From assembly GCF_012927645.1 (NCBI RefSeq), contig NZ_JABBMT010000013.1:34811-98810 (forward strand): 64,000 nucleotides of DNA. Direction: 5' to 3'. How positions within the stretch are numbered: the first letter of the stretch is position 1; each line of letters starts with the position of its first letter. Source of the DNA: Pseudoalteromonas arctica. GTDB taxonomy: Bacteria; Pseudomonadota; Gammaproteobacteria; Enterobacterales; Alteromonadaceae. The position numbers and the translations under genes were made by a program. The notes beneath the pieces are model-generated. The model was not told the origin of the DNA. It made no database searches and saw only the letters and a list, made by a program, of their open reading frames with translations. This document shows, piece by piece, positions 20,106 through 30,104 of this stretch.

Positions 20106-21734
20106 TCAGCCCATGTATTTACTAAGATATTTCTTAAATACAGGATCTGTTTTAGCCAACTCTTTTTGCTCAGCAAGTATATTTTTTAAAATATTCTCTG
20201 AGGTCAGCGGGTTTGCAAGTACCACTCTAAATACTACTGTAGGTTGATGATCATACTGAGCTGGGGTTAAACGGGTACGTGATACAAATGAGCGACCAGC
20301 TTCACGTTGGCGTTTTTGCATACTGGCAGTAAAACGATTTAACGAGGCAAAGATATCTAACCGTGTTTGCTCATCTGCTTGCGCTATTTTTTGTTTTATC
20401 TGTTTTGGCACATAACGGTATGTCAGTAAACACAACTCCGGAACTGAGATCAGTTCAAAGTCGTCATCCGCTTCCACTAAATCAGCAAAATAACGGGCTT
20501 TTTCAATCCCTTTATCTATCAAGATTTCATAGCCTTTACGGCCAATAACGCGTAAGCAAGCATGCACTAACATCGCCATACCAGGACGACTTCCTTCGAG
20601 TGTGTGACTGCCTAAATCTTTTGATCCTTTACGTAAGATATATTCTGCATGATGCTCAATAGCATCCGCAGCCGCAGGATCTTTAAATAGCACTAACCCA
20701 GCGCCCATTGGCACATACATTTGTTTATGCGCATCAATGGTAATTGAATCAGCTCGCTCAATGCCTTTTAGTAAAAATCGATATGTATTAGAAAGTAGCG
20801 TAGCTCCTCCCCACGCGGCATCGACATGAAAATGGCAGTTGAGTTCAGCGCTTAAATCCGCCATAGCATCGAGAGGATCAATATTACCGGTTTCAGTCGT
20901 GCCGGCTACCCCAACAATCGCCATCACTTTTATACCTTGTGCTGCTAGCTCATGGGCTTTGGCACGCATTGCATCAACATCAACCTTATTGTTATCTGTG
21001 GTTTTAATGGCAATAAAATTATCGCGGCCAATACCAAGTAAATCAGCTGATTTTCCTAGCGAATAATGGCCACGCTCGGAAATAAGTACTGCAAGGCCTT
21101 TATATCCATAATGCAGCATGGCACTGATCAAACCTTGTGAACCAATCCCTTTAAATTCACCGTCCGCTTTCAGTAAGCGATTTCGGGCAATCCACAATGC
21201 GGTAATATTGGCGATTGTGCCACCCGAGCAAAAAGCGCCTAGCGACGTTTTCGCACTATGCATCCATTTGCTATAAAAACTATTATCTTGTCCGTACGCC
21301 AAATGATGCATCATGCCTAATACTTGGCGCTCAAGCGGAGTAAATGCTTTGGAGGTTTCTATTTTTACTAGGTTTTGATTAAGGCCAACCATTAATTTAG
21401 ACAATGGCAATACAAAATGCGGGAGTGCTGATGTCATATGACCGATAAAGCTTGGTGCAGCGGTATGCACTGAATGAGCAACAAGTTGCTCCATAATATC
21501 TTGCGCATAGGCAGATACAAAAGTCGGGTCTTCTGGGATCGCTGCCGATTGAAAATCTTTTTCAATTTCATGCAGTGGTTTTTCAATCGCCGCTATGTTC
21601 TCATTCAAAAAACCTGCTAAATTGCTCGAGATCTCAAGTTCGATTTTACTCAAAGTTGAGTCTGGTGCTTCAGGCACAGTAAATATACGCATCAGAGTTT
21701 CTTTAGAGGCGACGGCACAACGCTTTTGATCCAT
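20106..21734 (-). CDS. panP: pyridoxal-dependent aspartate 1-decarboxylase PanP
   Basis: A 542-residue group II PLP decarboxylase. The lysine that binds PLP is in TIDAHKQMYVPMGAG, preceded by CHFHVDAAWGG, and the N-terminal stretch MRIFTVPEAPDSTLSKIE is characteristic of the PanP subfamily described in Vibrio and relatives, which makes beta-alanine from aspartate in place of the pyruvoyl enzyme PanD. Alternative substrates in this superfamily are glutamate, tyrosine and other amino acids, but the N-terminal match argues for PanP. It would supply the beta-alanine half of pantothenate, while panE in this window supplies pantoate. Convergent with argE; upstream gap of about 450 bp carries a 9-bp dyad. 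Confidence 0.87.
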   Translation of the reverse strand: MDQKRCAVASKETLMRIFTVPEAPDSTLSKIELEISSNLAGFLNENIAAIEKPLHEIEKDFQSAAIPEDPTFVSAYAQDIMEQLVAHSVHTAAPSFIGHMTSALPHFVLPLSKLMVGLNQNLVKIETSKAFTPLERQVLGMMHHLAYGQDNSFYSKWMHSAKTSLGAFCSGGTIANITALWIARNRLLKADGEFKGIGSQGLISAMLHYGYKGLAVLISERGHYSLGKSADLLGIGRDNFIAIKTTDNNKVDVDAMRAKAHELAAQGIKVMAIVGVAGTTETGNIDPLDAMADLSAELNCHFHVDAAWGGATLLSNTYRFLLKGIERADSITIDAHKQMYVPMGAGLVLFKDPAAADAIEHHAEYILRKGSKDLGSHTLEGSRPGMAMLVHACLRVIGRKGYEILIDKGIEKARYFADLVEADDDFELISVPELCLLTYRYVPKQIKQKIAQADEQTRLDIFASLNRFTASMQKRQREAGRSFVSRTRLTPAQYDHQPTVVFRVVLANPLTSENILKNILAEQKELAKTDPVFKKYLSKYMG

Positions 21735-21901
21735 CTTTATACCTAATAAATGTAGTTTTCTTCAATTAAAGCACCTAAGTAAGGCACTTCATTATCAATT
21801 ACGTCAACTACAATGATTCTACGAAATGCGTTAACTTTACTGTAATAGAGTAGAAATGTCTCGTATAAAGCCACCAAAGTAGCCAATTGCATGACAAATT
21901 A

Positions 21902-21927
21902 ATGATAAATTGATTAATATTTATCAT
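21902..21927. promoter_or_regulatory. 9-bp inverted repeat upstream of panP
   Basis: ATGATAAAT, 8-base spacer, ATTTATCAT. The symmetry is perfect and the spacing (17 bp centre to centre) is operator-like; it lies about 170 bases upstream of the panP start. No regulator is known from context. Confidence 0.35.
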
Positions 21928-22012
21928 CAACCGAATACCAACAAAAAAGTCGGTAACTTTCAGAGTCAGCTAACGCGTTAATAATACGTTAAATATAAAT
22001 TACGTATATGCC

Positions 22013-22090
22013 ATGGTTAAAAGTCGTGGTGTGCGGGTTGTTATCGATGATTCTGGTACAGGTTATTCGAACCATATCCAATGTACTTAA
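22013..22090 (+). pseudogene. EAL-domain remnant
   Basis: A 25-residue frame reads VKSRGVRVVIDDSGTGYSN, which lines up with the core of EAL phosphodiesterases (consensus like LRxxGVRIAIDDFGTGYSS; the paired aspartates bind metal). It then ends in TAA; a shift of frame lets YLKKPNVTL follow, similar to the YLKRLPxDxLK that comes next in real EAL domains. The rest of the domain is not found nearby, so this is a gene scrap, if real. Confidence 0.5.
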
Positions 22091-22181
22091 AAAGCCGAAT
22101 GTGACGCTAAGGTAAAGCAACTAGCTTGCCAAGCCTGCGCCACATATAGCTGCGATCACTAAGCCGTTACGATCGATTAAA

Positions 22182-22856
22182 TCAACCTGTAGTTAAGTTA
22201 ATAACTAAACGATGACTCTGTTGACCACTCGCCCAATATTTACGTTCGAATGGAGTGATAGCAATATCACTTCCATATTGCTCAACTTCACACGATTGCC
22301 CTGCTAATTTAAGTGCTTGAGCAAACTCTTTAACGTATATATCCCAATTGCTGCGAACTTCTAACAACCCACCTAATTTAACAATAAATGGGAAAATAGC
22401 CGCACCATGCCAACGACGCTGAATATGTTTAGCCTTAGGCCACGGATTTGGATACAGTAAATAATGATGCGTTGGCTGCCAATTGGCAGCCACAGCTAAA
22501 CGCCAAAAGTCATTAAGGTCCGCTTGCACTAAAATATACTGACCTGAGTCAGTTTGTTTATATTCTATATCATGCTTATCTAAACGATGTGATGATTTAT
22601 CAATACCAATCACCAGCGCATTAGAGTGCCGTTTAGCTAAATTAGCGGTGCTTTCACCTACCCCACAACACGAATCTAAAATAAGTGGCCCAGCAAATGC
22701 CTGCACCTTTGCATTCACTTCATCAAACGCCGCTTGCGTATGTGCTGCAATAGGCTTTTTAAACTCGGCAGTTAAATGCTTCGTGACTATCTCATCGAGC
22801 TTTTCATGCAAGCCTGGTTGATTCGATACAATACTACGTGAATTTGCATCACTCAT
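22182..22856 (-). CDS. TrmB-like SAM-dependent methyltransferase
   Basis: 224 residues with a class I methyltransferase fold: SAM motif ILDSCCGVGESTANLA near 60-75, the acidic end of the second strand at IGIDKSSHRL, and LLYPNPWPKAKHIQRRWHG, which matches the FPDPWPKxxHxKRR active-site region of tRNA (guanine46-N7)-methyltransferase. Differences from standard TrmB (YPNPWP instead of FPDPWP, short C-terminus) suggest a divergent paralogue, so the symbol is withheld. Its ATG overlaps the yadH stop by one base, at the end of the mpl-ubiX-yadG-yadH unit. tRNA m7G formation is the likely role but the substrate is not certain. Confidence 0.75.
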   Translation of the reverse strand: MSDANSRSIVSNQPGLHEKLDEIVTKHLTAEFKKPIAAHTQAAFDEVNAKVQAFAGPLILDSCCGVGESTANLAKRHSNALVIGIDKSSHRLDKHDIEYKQTDSGQYILVQADLNDFWRLAVAANWQPTHHYLLYPNPWPKAKHIQRRWHGAAIFPFIVKLGGLLEVRSNWDIYVKEFAQALKLAGQSCEVEQYGSDIAITPFERKYWASGQQSHRLVINLTTG

Positions 22857-23623
22857 TAGTGTCTTAACCCCACACCTTTTTTAATTAGCGTTAAAGCTAA
22901 CGTAAATAAAGCTGTAATAAATAATAACAGCACACCAAATGCGACTGTTAGATCAACATCCGACACACCTAAGAAACCATATCTAAAAGCATTAACCATA
23001 TAAATAATAGGATTAACTTGCGACACACCTTGCCAAAATTCAGGTAATAAGGTGATTGAATAAAACACACCGCCTAAATACGTCAGCGGTGTTAAAACAA
23101 AGGTCGGGATAATACTAATATCATCGAAACTATTGGCGTAAATTGCATTGATCAAACCACCTAATGCAAATACTGCCGAGGTTAAAATAACCGTTGCGAT
23201 GATCACAAAAATATTATGAATCTGAATATCAACAAACAGTAACGATACACAAGTGACAATCAATCCCACCAGCATACCGCGAGTCATACCGCCGCCCATA
23301 TAGCCAAGTACAATGATGTAATTAGGCACTGGTGCCACTAGTAGCTCTTCAATGCTTTTTTGAAACTTGGTTGAATAAAAACTGGATGCAACGTTGGAAT
23401 AAGAGTTAGTTATAACCGACATCATAATCAGGCCTGGTACAATAAACTCCATGTAACTAAAACCGCCCATATCACCGATACGAGAGCCAATTAGGTTACC
23501 AAAAATTACAAAATACAAACTCATGGTGATTGCAGGTGGTACAAGTGTCTGTACCCATATGCGTAAAAAACGAATGCACTCTTTGATCCATAAACTTTTT
23601 AAGGCTACGCCATATTTAAACAT
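22856..23623 (-). CDS. yadH: ABC-2 type transporter permease, YadH-like
   Basis: 255 residues with about six membrane segments and the ABC-2 permease signature region (VPNYIIVLGYMGGGMTRG, then PLTYLGGVFYSITLLPEFW). Length and order match E. coli YadH (256 aa), whose substrate is unknown; related pairs export drugs, polysaccharides or lipids. It directly abuts yadG without a gap and both would form a dimeric exporter in the inner membrane. Confidence 0.9.
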   Translation of the reverse strand: MFKYGVALKSLWIKECIRFLRIWVQTLVPPAITMSLYFVIFGNLIGSRIGDMGGFSYMEFIVPGLIMMSVITNSYSNVASSFYSTKFQKSIEELLVAPVPNYIIVLGYMGGGMTRGMLVGLIVTCVSLLFVDIQIHNIFVIIATVILTSAVFALGGLINAIYANSFDDISIIPTFVLTPLTYLGGVFYSITLLPEFWQGVSQVNPIIYMVNAFRYGFLGVSDVDLTVAFGVLLLFITALFTLALTLIKKGVGLRH

Positions 23624-24550
23624 CTACTTGCCCCGCCCTTGCTCTAATAGCCCAACAAACAATTCTTCTAATCGGTTGGCTTTGTTACGCATACTGAGCA
23701 CGTTATTTCCTTGCTCAGTGAGTGCTGTAAATACGGCATTTAAACCTTGCGACTTTGCCACTTCAACTTCAATAGTATGATCATCAGCCATAGTAAACTT
23801 ATAACCATCAAGCACGACAGGTTGAACTGGCTGTTTTAAATCAAGAATAAAGGTTTCTTTATCTAATTTAGCCAGTAAAGCCTTAATAGTGGTGTTTTCA
23901 ACGATAATACCAGAATCAATGATGGCGATATTTTTACACAACAACTCTGCTTCTTCTAAGTAATGAGTGGTGAGAATAATAGTTACACCTTGCTCATTAA
24001 TTTGTCTTAAAAAATCCCACATTGAACGACGCAGTTCAATATCAACCCCAGCAGTTGGTTCATCTAAAATAAGTAACTTAGGTTCGTGCATTAGTGCGCG
24101 AGCGATCATTAAGCGACGTTTCATACCGCCTGATAGGGTTCGTGCTTGTTTGTCTTTCTTTTCAAGTAAGCCTAATTGCGCTAAATATTTATCCGCTCGT
24201 TGATGCGCCACCTTACGGGGAACTCCGTAATAGCCCGCTTGGTTAACCAGTATTTGAGTCAGGGTTTCAAACTGGCTAAAGTTAAACTCTTGTGGCACTA
24301 AGCCTAGTTGTGATTTAGCGGCTTCTAAATCTGAATCTATGTTGTGACCAAACACCTCTACTAAGCCTTTGGTTTTATTAACCAATGAGGAGATCACTCC
24401 AATGGTAGTTGACTTACCCGCGCCATTTGGGCCTAACAAGGCAAAAAAATCACCTTCATATACTTTTAGATCAACGCCTTTAACGGCTTCAACACCATTT
24501 TTATATACCTTGGTAAGGCCTTCGATATTCAAAGCAACTGCTTTACTCAT
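23624..24550 (-). CDS. yadG: ABC transporter ATP-binding protein, YadG-like
   Basis: 308 residues, same length as E. coli YadG. Walker [10 protein letters not shown] (about 39-47), Q-loop VPQEFNF, signature [15 protein letters not shown], Walker [13 protein letters not shown] and switch histidine in [11 protein letters not shown] are all intact, followed by a C-terminal extension of about 80 residues common in exporter ATPases of the ABC-2 group. Provides ATP hydrolysis to YadH. Overlaps ubiX by 4 bases (ATGA), so it is translated as part of the mpl operon. Confidence 0.93.
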   Translation of the reverse strand: MSKAVALNIEGLTKVYKNGVEAVKGVDLKVYEGDFFALLGPNGAGKSTTIGVISSLVNKTKGLVEVFGHNIDSDLEAAKSQLGLVPQEFNFSQFETLTQILVNQAGYYGVPRKVAHQRADKYLAQLGLLEKKDKQARTLSGGMKRRLMIARALMHEPKLLILDEPTAGVDIELRRSMWDFLRQINEQGVTIILTTHYLEEAELLCKNIAIIDSGIIVENTTIKALLAKLDKETFILDLKQPVQPVVLDGYKFTMADDHTIEVEVAKSQGLNAVFTALTEQGNNVLSMRNKANRLEELFVGLLEQGRGK

Positions 24551-25170
24551 GCTTTACCTTCTCCATAACCCCAACGTTTTGTGAGGGTATGTTCAATATT
24601 TAAATGATCTAAAATGCGTGCAACCATAAAATCCACTAAATCATTAATGGTTTGTGGTTGATGATAAAACCCTGGCGCTGCCGGCATAATAGTGACCCCA
24701 AGCTTGGCCAGTTTAAGCATATTTTCAAGGTGAATTTCACTGAACGGGGTTTCTCGTGGCACTAAAATAAGTTGCCCACGCTCTTTAATTACTACATCTG
24801 CGGCACGCTCTAATAAATTATCCGATGCGCCCATCGCAATGGCTGAAACGGAGCCTGCGCTGCACGGGCACACAATCATTTTTTTCGGCGCGGCAGAGCC
24901 TGACGCCACGGGACTGAACCAATTGTCTTTGCCAAATACCTGAAGTTGACCTTCTGCCGCATTAAAAAGCGCACTAAGCTGCTCAGTCGCTTTATCTTCA
25001 TTACCTGACAATTTTATATTTGATTCGGTATCAAGCACCACCCGAGCGGCACTTGAGATCAATACATACACACGAAAATGCTGCGCAAGCAATACTTCGA
25101 GTAATCGTAAGCCATAAGGCGCACCTGATGCACCACTAAAGGCAAGTGTGATAGTTTCTTTATAATGCAC
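24547..25170 (-). CDS. ubiX: flavin prenyltransferase UbiX
   Basis: Makes prenylated FMN, the cofactor for the UbiD decarboxylase of ubiquinone synthesis. N-terminal [21 protein letters not shown] (flavin loop), the [26 protein letters not shown] block, and [19 protein letters not shown] are family signatures. 207 residues. It follows mpl by 15 bases, an arrangement common in gammaproteobacteria. UbiC and UbiA of the same pathway are at 38-39 kb; ubiD is not in the window. Confidence 0.96.
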   Translation of the reverse strand: MHYKETITLAFSGASGAPYGLRLLEVLLAQHFRVYVLISSAARVVLDTESNIKLSGNEDKATEQLSALFNAAEGQLQVFGKDNWFSPVASGSAAPKKMIVCPCSAGSVSAIAMGASDNLLERAADVVIKERGQLILVPRETPFSEIHLENMLKLAKLGVTIMPAAPGFYHQPQTINDLVDFMVARILDHLNIEHTLTKRWGYGEGKA

Positions 25171-25185
25171 TGAAGCTCCGGTTTA

Positions 25186-26538
25186 TTACTGGGTAAATTT
25201 ATGCTGCAAAGCAGTGATTAATTTATCATGCAGGCCGTTAAAACCGCCGTTACTCATAATGAGTATATGCTGCTGCGGCTTTGTATTTGCAACGACTCGT
25301 TCGATTATCTTATCGGTATTAGTTAAGCACTGCATACCAGCTTGTTCGGCCTGCTCGTGCAATGACCAACTTAAATTATCTGGTTCAAAGAGATAAACCT
25401 CATTAGCATCCACTAAAGACGCTAATAAGCTATGTTGATGTACGCCCATTTTCATGGTGTTCGAGCGCGGCTCTAAAATAGCGATAATTTTTTCACCGCC
25501 TACTTTTGCACGCAACCCTGCAAGTGTTGTTTTAATTGCTGTTGGGTGATGAGCAAAGTCATCATACACTTTAATATTGGCAATATCGGCTTTTAGCTCC
25601 ATTCTGCGTTTAGGACTAATAAATTCCCCTAGCCCTGCAATGCTATGTTCAATTGCAATACCCACATGGCGCGCAGCTGCAATCGCCATAATGGCATTTT
25701 TAACGTTATGCTCACCAATGGCTTGCCACTTCACAATACCAACAGGTACATCATTGAGTAATACAGTAAATTCACTGCCATCGGCATTAATCAGCTCATA
25801 TCCCCAATCACCACCAAGCGTTTCACTGTCGCTCCAACAGCCTTGGTTTATGACCTCTGTTAAAGCGTGTTCATCATTGGGCCAAATTACTTTACCTGTA
25901 CTTGGTAGTGTACGCATCAAATGATGAAATTGTTTTTTAATAGCGTTTAAATCGTCAAAAATATCAGCGTGGTCAAATTCTAAATTATTCAAAATCAGTG
26001 TACGCGGCAGGTAATGAACAAATTTACTGCGTTTATCAAAAAAAGCAGTATCGTATTCATCAGCTTCAATAACAAAAAACGGCGTTTCGCCGACTCGGGC
26101 TGACACTCCAAAATTTTGCACAATACCGCCAATCAAAAACCCTGGCTTTAAACCCCCGTATTCTAAAATCCATGCCAGCATGCTTGCAGTGGTGGTTTTA
26201 CCATGAGTACCTGCAACTGCCAGCACCCAAGAGTTTTGCAATAAATTATATTTTAACCATTCAGGACCCGATGTATAAGGTAGACCTTTATCTAGCACAT
26301 ACTCTACACACGGATTACCACGACTCATCGCATTACCAATCACCACCATATCAGGCGCAGGCTCTAGTTGAGAAACCTCATAGCCTTGAGTAAGAGTGAT
26401 ACCAAGCTTTTCAAGCTGGGAACTCATTGGTGGGTATACGTTTTTATCAGACCCAGTTACAGTGTGACCTAATGATTTAGCTATCGCGGCAATACCACCC
26501 ATAAAAGTGCCGCAAATACCCAAAATATGAATATGCAT
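25186..26538 (-). CDS. mpl: UDP-MurNAc:L-Ala-gamma-D-Glu-meso-DAP ligase (Mpl)
   Basis: Recycles murein tripeptide by ligating it to UDP-N-acetylmuramate. Mur ligase family: N-terminal ILGICGTFMGGIAAIAKSLGH, ATP loop AGTHGKTTTASML near 110-122, the central NLEFDHADIFD and the C-terminal ILEPRSNTMKMG, which distinguishes Mpl from MurC. 450 residues, as in E. coli (457). First gene of the leftward unit mpl-ubiX-yadG-yadH-trmB-like. Cytoplasmic. Confidence 0.96.
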   Translation of the reverse strand: MHIHILGICGTFMGGIAAIAKSLGHTVTGSDKNVYPPMSSQLEKLGITLTQGYEVSQLEPAPDMVVIGNAMSRGNPCVEYVLDKGLPYTSGPEWLKYNLLQNSWVLAVAGTHGKTTTASMLAWILEYGGLKPGFLIGGIVQNFGVSARVGETPFFVIEADEYDTAFFDKRSKFVHYLPRTLILNNLEFDHADIFDDLNAIKKQFHHLMRTLPSTGKVIWPNDEHALTEVINQGCWSDSETLGGDWGYELINADGSEFTVLLNDVPVGIVKWQAIGEHNVKNAIMAIAAARHVGIAIEHSIAGLGEFISPKRRMELKADIANIKVYDDFAHHPTAIKTTLAGLRAKVGGEKIIAILEPRSNTMKMGVHQHSLLASLVDANEVYLFEPDNLSWSLHEQAEQAGMQCLTNTDKIIERVVANTKPQQHILIMSNGGFNGLHDKLITALQHKFTQ

Positions 26539-27111
26539 ATTATTTCCTTTGCTGCACTAGTTATAAGCAGCACTGTTTTTATTACCTGCCATAATGCCAA
26601 AATTAGCAGCTCGTTACCATTGCCATATCGCATTACAGTTTTGCCTAAAATCACCTAATTGAGTAGCCAATTGAAAAAAGTTCCATGCAATTCGCTTGAT
26701 TGACCAATAAGTGAGCGTCACTTTTTATGCATAATTAACATTAATGCCGATTTAAAACACCAAAATATTTACATTTAATTAAAATAACGTTAATGGTCGG
26801 GATGTAAAATACTAAAAATCAATCTAACTAGCACTTTGTAAATATATAATTACAAATTTTACACTTCAAAATCAAGGCAATACCAAAATACACCCAAAAT
26901 AAAAACAAAAAACACAAACTTGAAACAATATACACATTTTCATTTTTTAAGACACTTTTTAGGTACTGTGTTAAAACATAGCGCTAAATTACATTTGGTT
27001 ACATTGTCAGTCATTTATTTAACTTATTAAGTAAAAAGTGCCTGCTTTGATAGCTAGTTAGTTCAACCATGTTTTATCCCTAGGTTGAAGCTTGTCAAAA
27101 TTAAAGGTGTT
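26539..27111. other. 573-bp AT-rich gap between mpl and the TonB receptor
   Basis: No gene is seen. A perfect dyad AAGTGA-GCG-TCACTT at 26709-26723 could be an operator. The region from 26720 to 27060 is very AT-rich with long A-rich runs, and probably carries the promoter and leader of the receptor gene; I see no riboswitch or conserved box that would name the ligand. Confidence 0.55.
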
Positions 27112-30023
27112 ATGTTGAAAAAATTAAATCTTATCGCAACAGCTGTTAACGCAGTTTTAGTAACAAGTGCTTTTAGTGCATTAAGTACATTTGCACAGTC
27201 AACGACTGAGACTAAACCTGTTGAACGTATTCAAGTTACCGGTTCAAAAATTAAACGCTTTAACCTAACGTCACCAACACCTGTTACTGTGATCAGCGGT
27301 GTTGAGATGGAAAACCAAGGTATTACAAACATCAATGATTTATTAGCTGAGCTACCGCAAGCAACGGTTGGTTTATCACCTGAAGCAACAACTAGTTTCA
27401 TCTATGCATCAGGATTAAACACCACTGATTTACGTGGATTAGGATCTGAACGTACACTGGTATTAGTAAATGGTCGCCGCTTTGTGGCAGGCTCTGTAGG
27501 TAGCACTGCGGTAGATTTAAATAATATTCCAACGACTCTGATCGAACGAGTAGAGATCGCCACAGGCGGTGCAGCAGCTGTATATGGTGCCGATGCTGTA
27601 GCAGGTGTGGTAAATATCATTACTAAAAAATCATTTGATGGCATTGAAATTGATGCATCTACGATTCGCCCAGAGCAAAGTGGCGGCGAGCAAAACTTTT
27701 TCTCTATCACAGGTGGTATGGAAGGTGACAAGCTATCGTTTGTAACGTCTCTTAACTACTCAAAAACAGATAGCTATAACAAGTTAAGTCGTGATTTTTA
27801 CCGTGATCCTGTAACTTCATACGCAAACCCAGCCAATAAATCTGGTAGCGATGGTATTCCTGAGCGCGTTATATTAGGTAAGCAAAGCACCCTTGGCTAT
27901 TACTCTGAAGGCGGTGACTTTTTCAGTAAAACAGGTTCGCTAACTGACGATCATTATAACAACCATCACTGGGCATTTGATAATAGCGGTAACGTACAAG
28001 CATTTGATTATGGTCTAGGTCGCGTAGAAAACTCAGGCGTGCCTAACGCATCAGCTAATAACCGTTATTACGCAGATGCTAATAACCCAGGTGATGGTGT
28101 TTTTAGTCATGGTTACAAAAGCTACTTTCAAACGCCATTAGAGCGCGCTATTTTATCAACGTATGGTACATACGAAATTAATGACGACCATGCTGCAACA
28201 TTTGATTTTACTTGGTCTGACTCAAAAGCAACGTCTGAAAGCACGCCAGCTTTCTTTGCTCACACGATTCGTCGTGATAATGCCTTTATCCGCGATGATA
28301 TGGCTAAAATTATGGATGCTAACAGGTTAGATAAAGTTACTTTGCGCCAAGCTAACGAAAATCTATGGGGTGATCGCGCCTATCAACAGGATCGTTCGGT
28401 GATCCGTGCATCTCTTGGTTTAGAAGGCATTTTAAACGATGACTGGGGCTACAGCACCTATGTACAATATGGCCGTATCGAACAAGATACCTTATGGCGC
28501 GGTGAAGTATTAGAGCAAAATTTAGTCAATGCGATAGATGCTGTAGAACTTAATGGTCAAATCGTGTGTGCAGTTCGTAATGTCGATGGTAACGTCACTG
28601 GTGAACGTGAAGGGTGTGTTGCTTTTAACCCTATGGGCGCACAAAGAGCTTCTCAAGCACAGCTTAATTATATAGCAACAAATGCCACGCGTACTGCCAA
28701 ACAAGACCAGCTAGTTGTTGCTGCAACATTTGATGGTTTACTATTTGAATTACCAGCAGGTGCAGTCGCTGCCGCATTTACCGTTGAACATCGCCGAGAA
28801 AGCGCCGAGACTCATCCAGATCACGCAATGCAAAATGGCCTTATTTTTGGCAACTCAAGTTTACCAATGAAAGGTGAGATTGATGTAAATGAATTCTCAA
28901 CAGAAATTTCAGTGCCACTACTTGTAGATCATTTTTTAGCAACTGACTTAACCTTTGAAACTGCATATCGTTATATGGATTACTCGGTTACGGGCGGTGA
29001 TGATGCGTGGAAGTTATCATTAAATTGGGGGGTAACAGACGAAGTACGTGTGCGTTTAAATCGTTCAAAATCAGTCCGTGCACCGAGCCTAAGCGACTTA
29101 TTTACACCCAGTTCACAAACGTTTAATTCAGGTCGTAAGGATCCATGCCGTGCTGATGAAATTACCAGCTCAGGTAGCGAATATAAAGCAAATGTAATCG
29201 CTAACTGTCAAGCTGATGGTTTAGCAGAAGGTTGGATGCCAACTGCCGATTGGCAAGCCGCTGGTAGCCTGCCAGGTTTTGTACAAGGAAACCAAGCACT
29301 AAAAAACGAGACGTCAAACGATTATACTATTGGCCTGATCTACACTCCTGAATTTATTGAGGGCTTAGATTTAACGCTTGATTACTGGTCATTTGAAATT
29401 GAAGGAGCGATTCAATACTTTGGACGTGATAGCGTAAAACTATGTTATGAGTCATCATCGCTAGACAACCCGTTTTGCTCGAATTTCGTACGAAACAAAA
29501 AAACGGGCGACATCATTAACTATTACCAACGTCCAATTAATGCTTCTATTATCGTTAAAAAAGGCCTAGATATTGAAACAGCTTACCGCACAAAATTAGG
29601 GAATGGTGATTTAGCAATTAAACTTACTGCAACTACCTAGCAGAAGATAGTGAAAACCCAACCGGTCGTACCGCAGATTTCCGCTCAAATGTAGGTGAAA
29701 TTGCAGATCCTCGCTGGAAAGGTCGCTTTAACGCAATCTACTCACATGATGATTCTAGTTACATTTTAACGGCTAATTATCGCCATAGTAGTGTAGAAAG
29801 TAATGAATGGAACATTGAAGACAACAACTACAATCATATCCCGTCTTACACAACATTTGATTTCATGTACAAAACTTATCTAATGGATGAGCTACAGTTA
29901 CGTGTTGGTGTTAACAACATATTCGACCGTGAGCCGCCACGTAACCCGTTCACATATGATGATGGTGAGTTCTTTGATGTTAAAGGTCGTCGCTTATCGA
30001 TGGGTGCAAAATACACTTTCTAA
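27112..30023 (+). pseudogene. TonB-dependent receptor, frameshifted near the C-terminus
   Basis: Codes for about 970 residues in two frames. From the ATG at 27112 (AAAGGTG just upstream) there is a signal peptide ending near TFAQS, a TonB-box-like VERIQVTGSKI, a plug (TDLRGLGSERTLVLVNGRR, VYGADAVAGVVNIITKKSF) and a long barrel. The frame stops at 29640 after KLTATT, but from 29634 the -1 frame continues without break: YLAEDSENPTG, then ELQLRVGVNNIFDREPP and the terminal GAKYTF with final phenylalanine, stop at 30021-30023. One missing base at about 29634 explains it. The truncated product lacks the last strands and C-terminal signal needed for barrel assembly. A sequencing error cannot be excluded. 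Substrate unknown; the plug resembles large receptors common in Alteromonadales. Confidence 0.9.
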
Positions 30024-30043
30024 TTTAAGGTGTATATTGGCTT

Positions 30044-30086
30044 ATAAAAAACGCCTTAGCTCATTGAGTTAAGGCGTTTTTATTTA
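30044..30086. terminator. bidirectional terminator, TonB receptor / uppP
   Basis: The arms AAAAACGCCTTA (30046-30057) and TAAGGCGTTTTT (from 30070) form a 12-bp stem with a 12-base loop between two convergent genes and end in T runs on both strands. Confidence 0.85.
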
Positions 30087-30104
30087 TCGTTTATAAACCT
30101 AGCG

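Larger units (their letters stand above)
21735..22181. other. 447-bp gap: dyad and gene scraps
   Basis: No intact gene is seen. The panP-proximal part is AT-rich and holds a perfect 9-bp inverted repeat, ATGATAAAT (21902-21910) with ATTTATCAT (21919-21927), a possible operator. The distal part is less AT-rich and contains a 26-codon EAL-domain-like frame (22013-22090); what follows to 22181 has no recognisable content. No terminator is evident for the leftward trmB-like operon ending at 22182. Confidence 0.6.

Noticed and set aside
29600..29640. Programmed -1 frameshift in the TonB receptor gene
   Set aside because: No X XXY YYZ slippery heptamer or downstream pseudoknot is visible, and no such regulation is known for this family; mutation or sequencing error is simpler.
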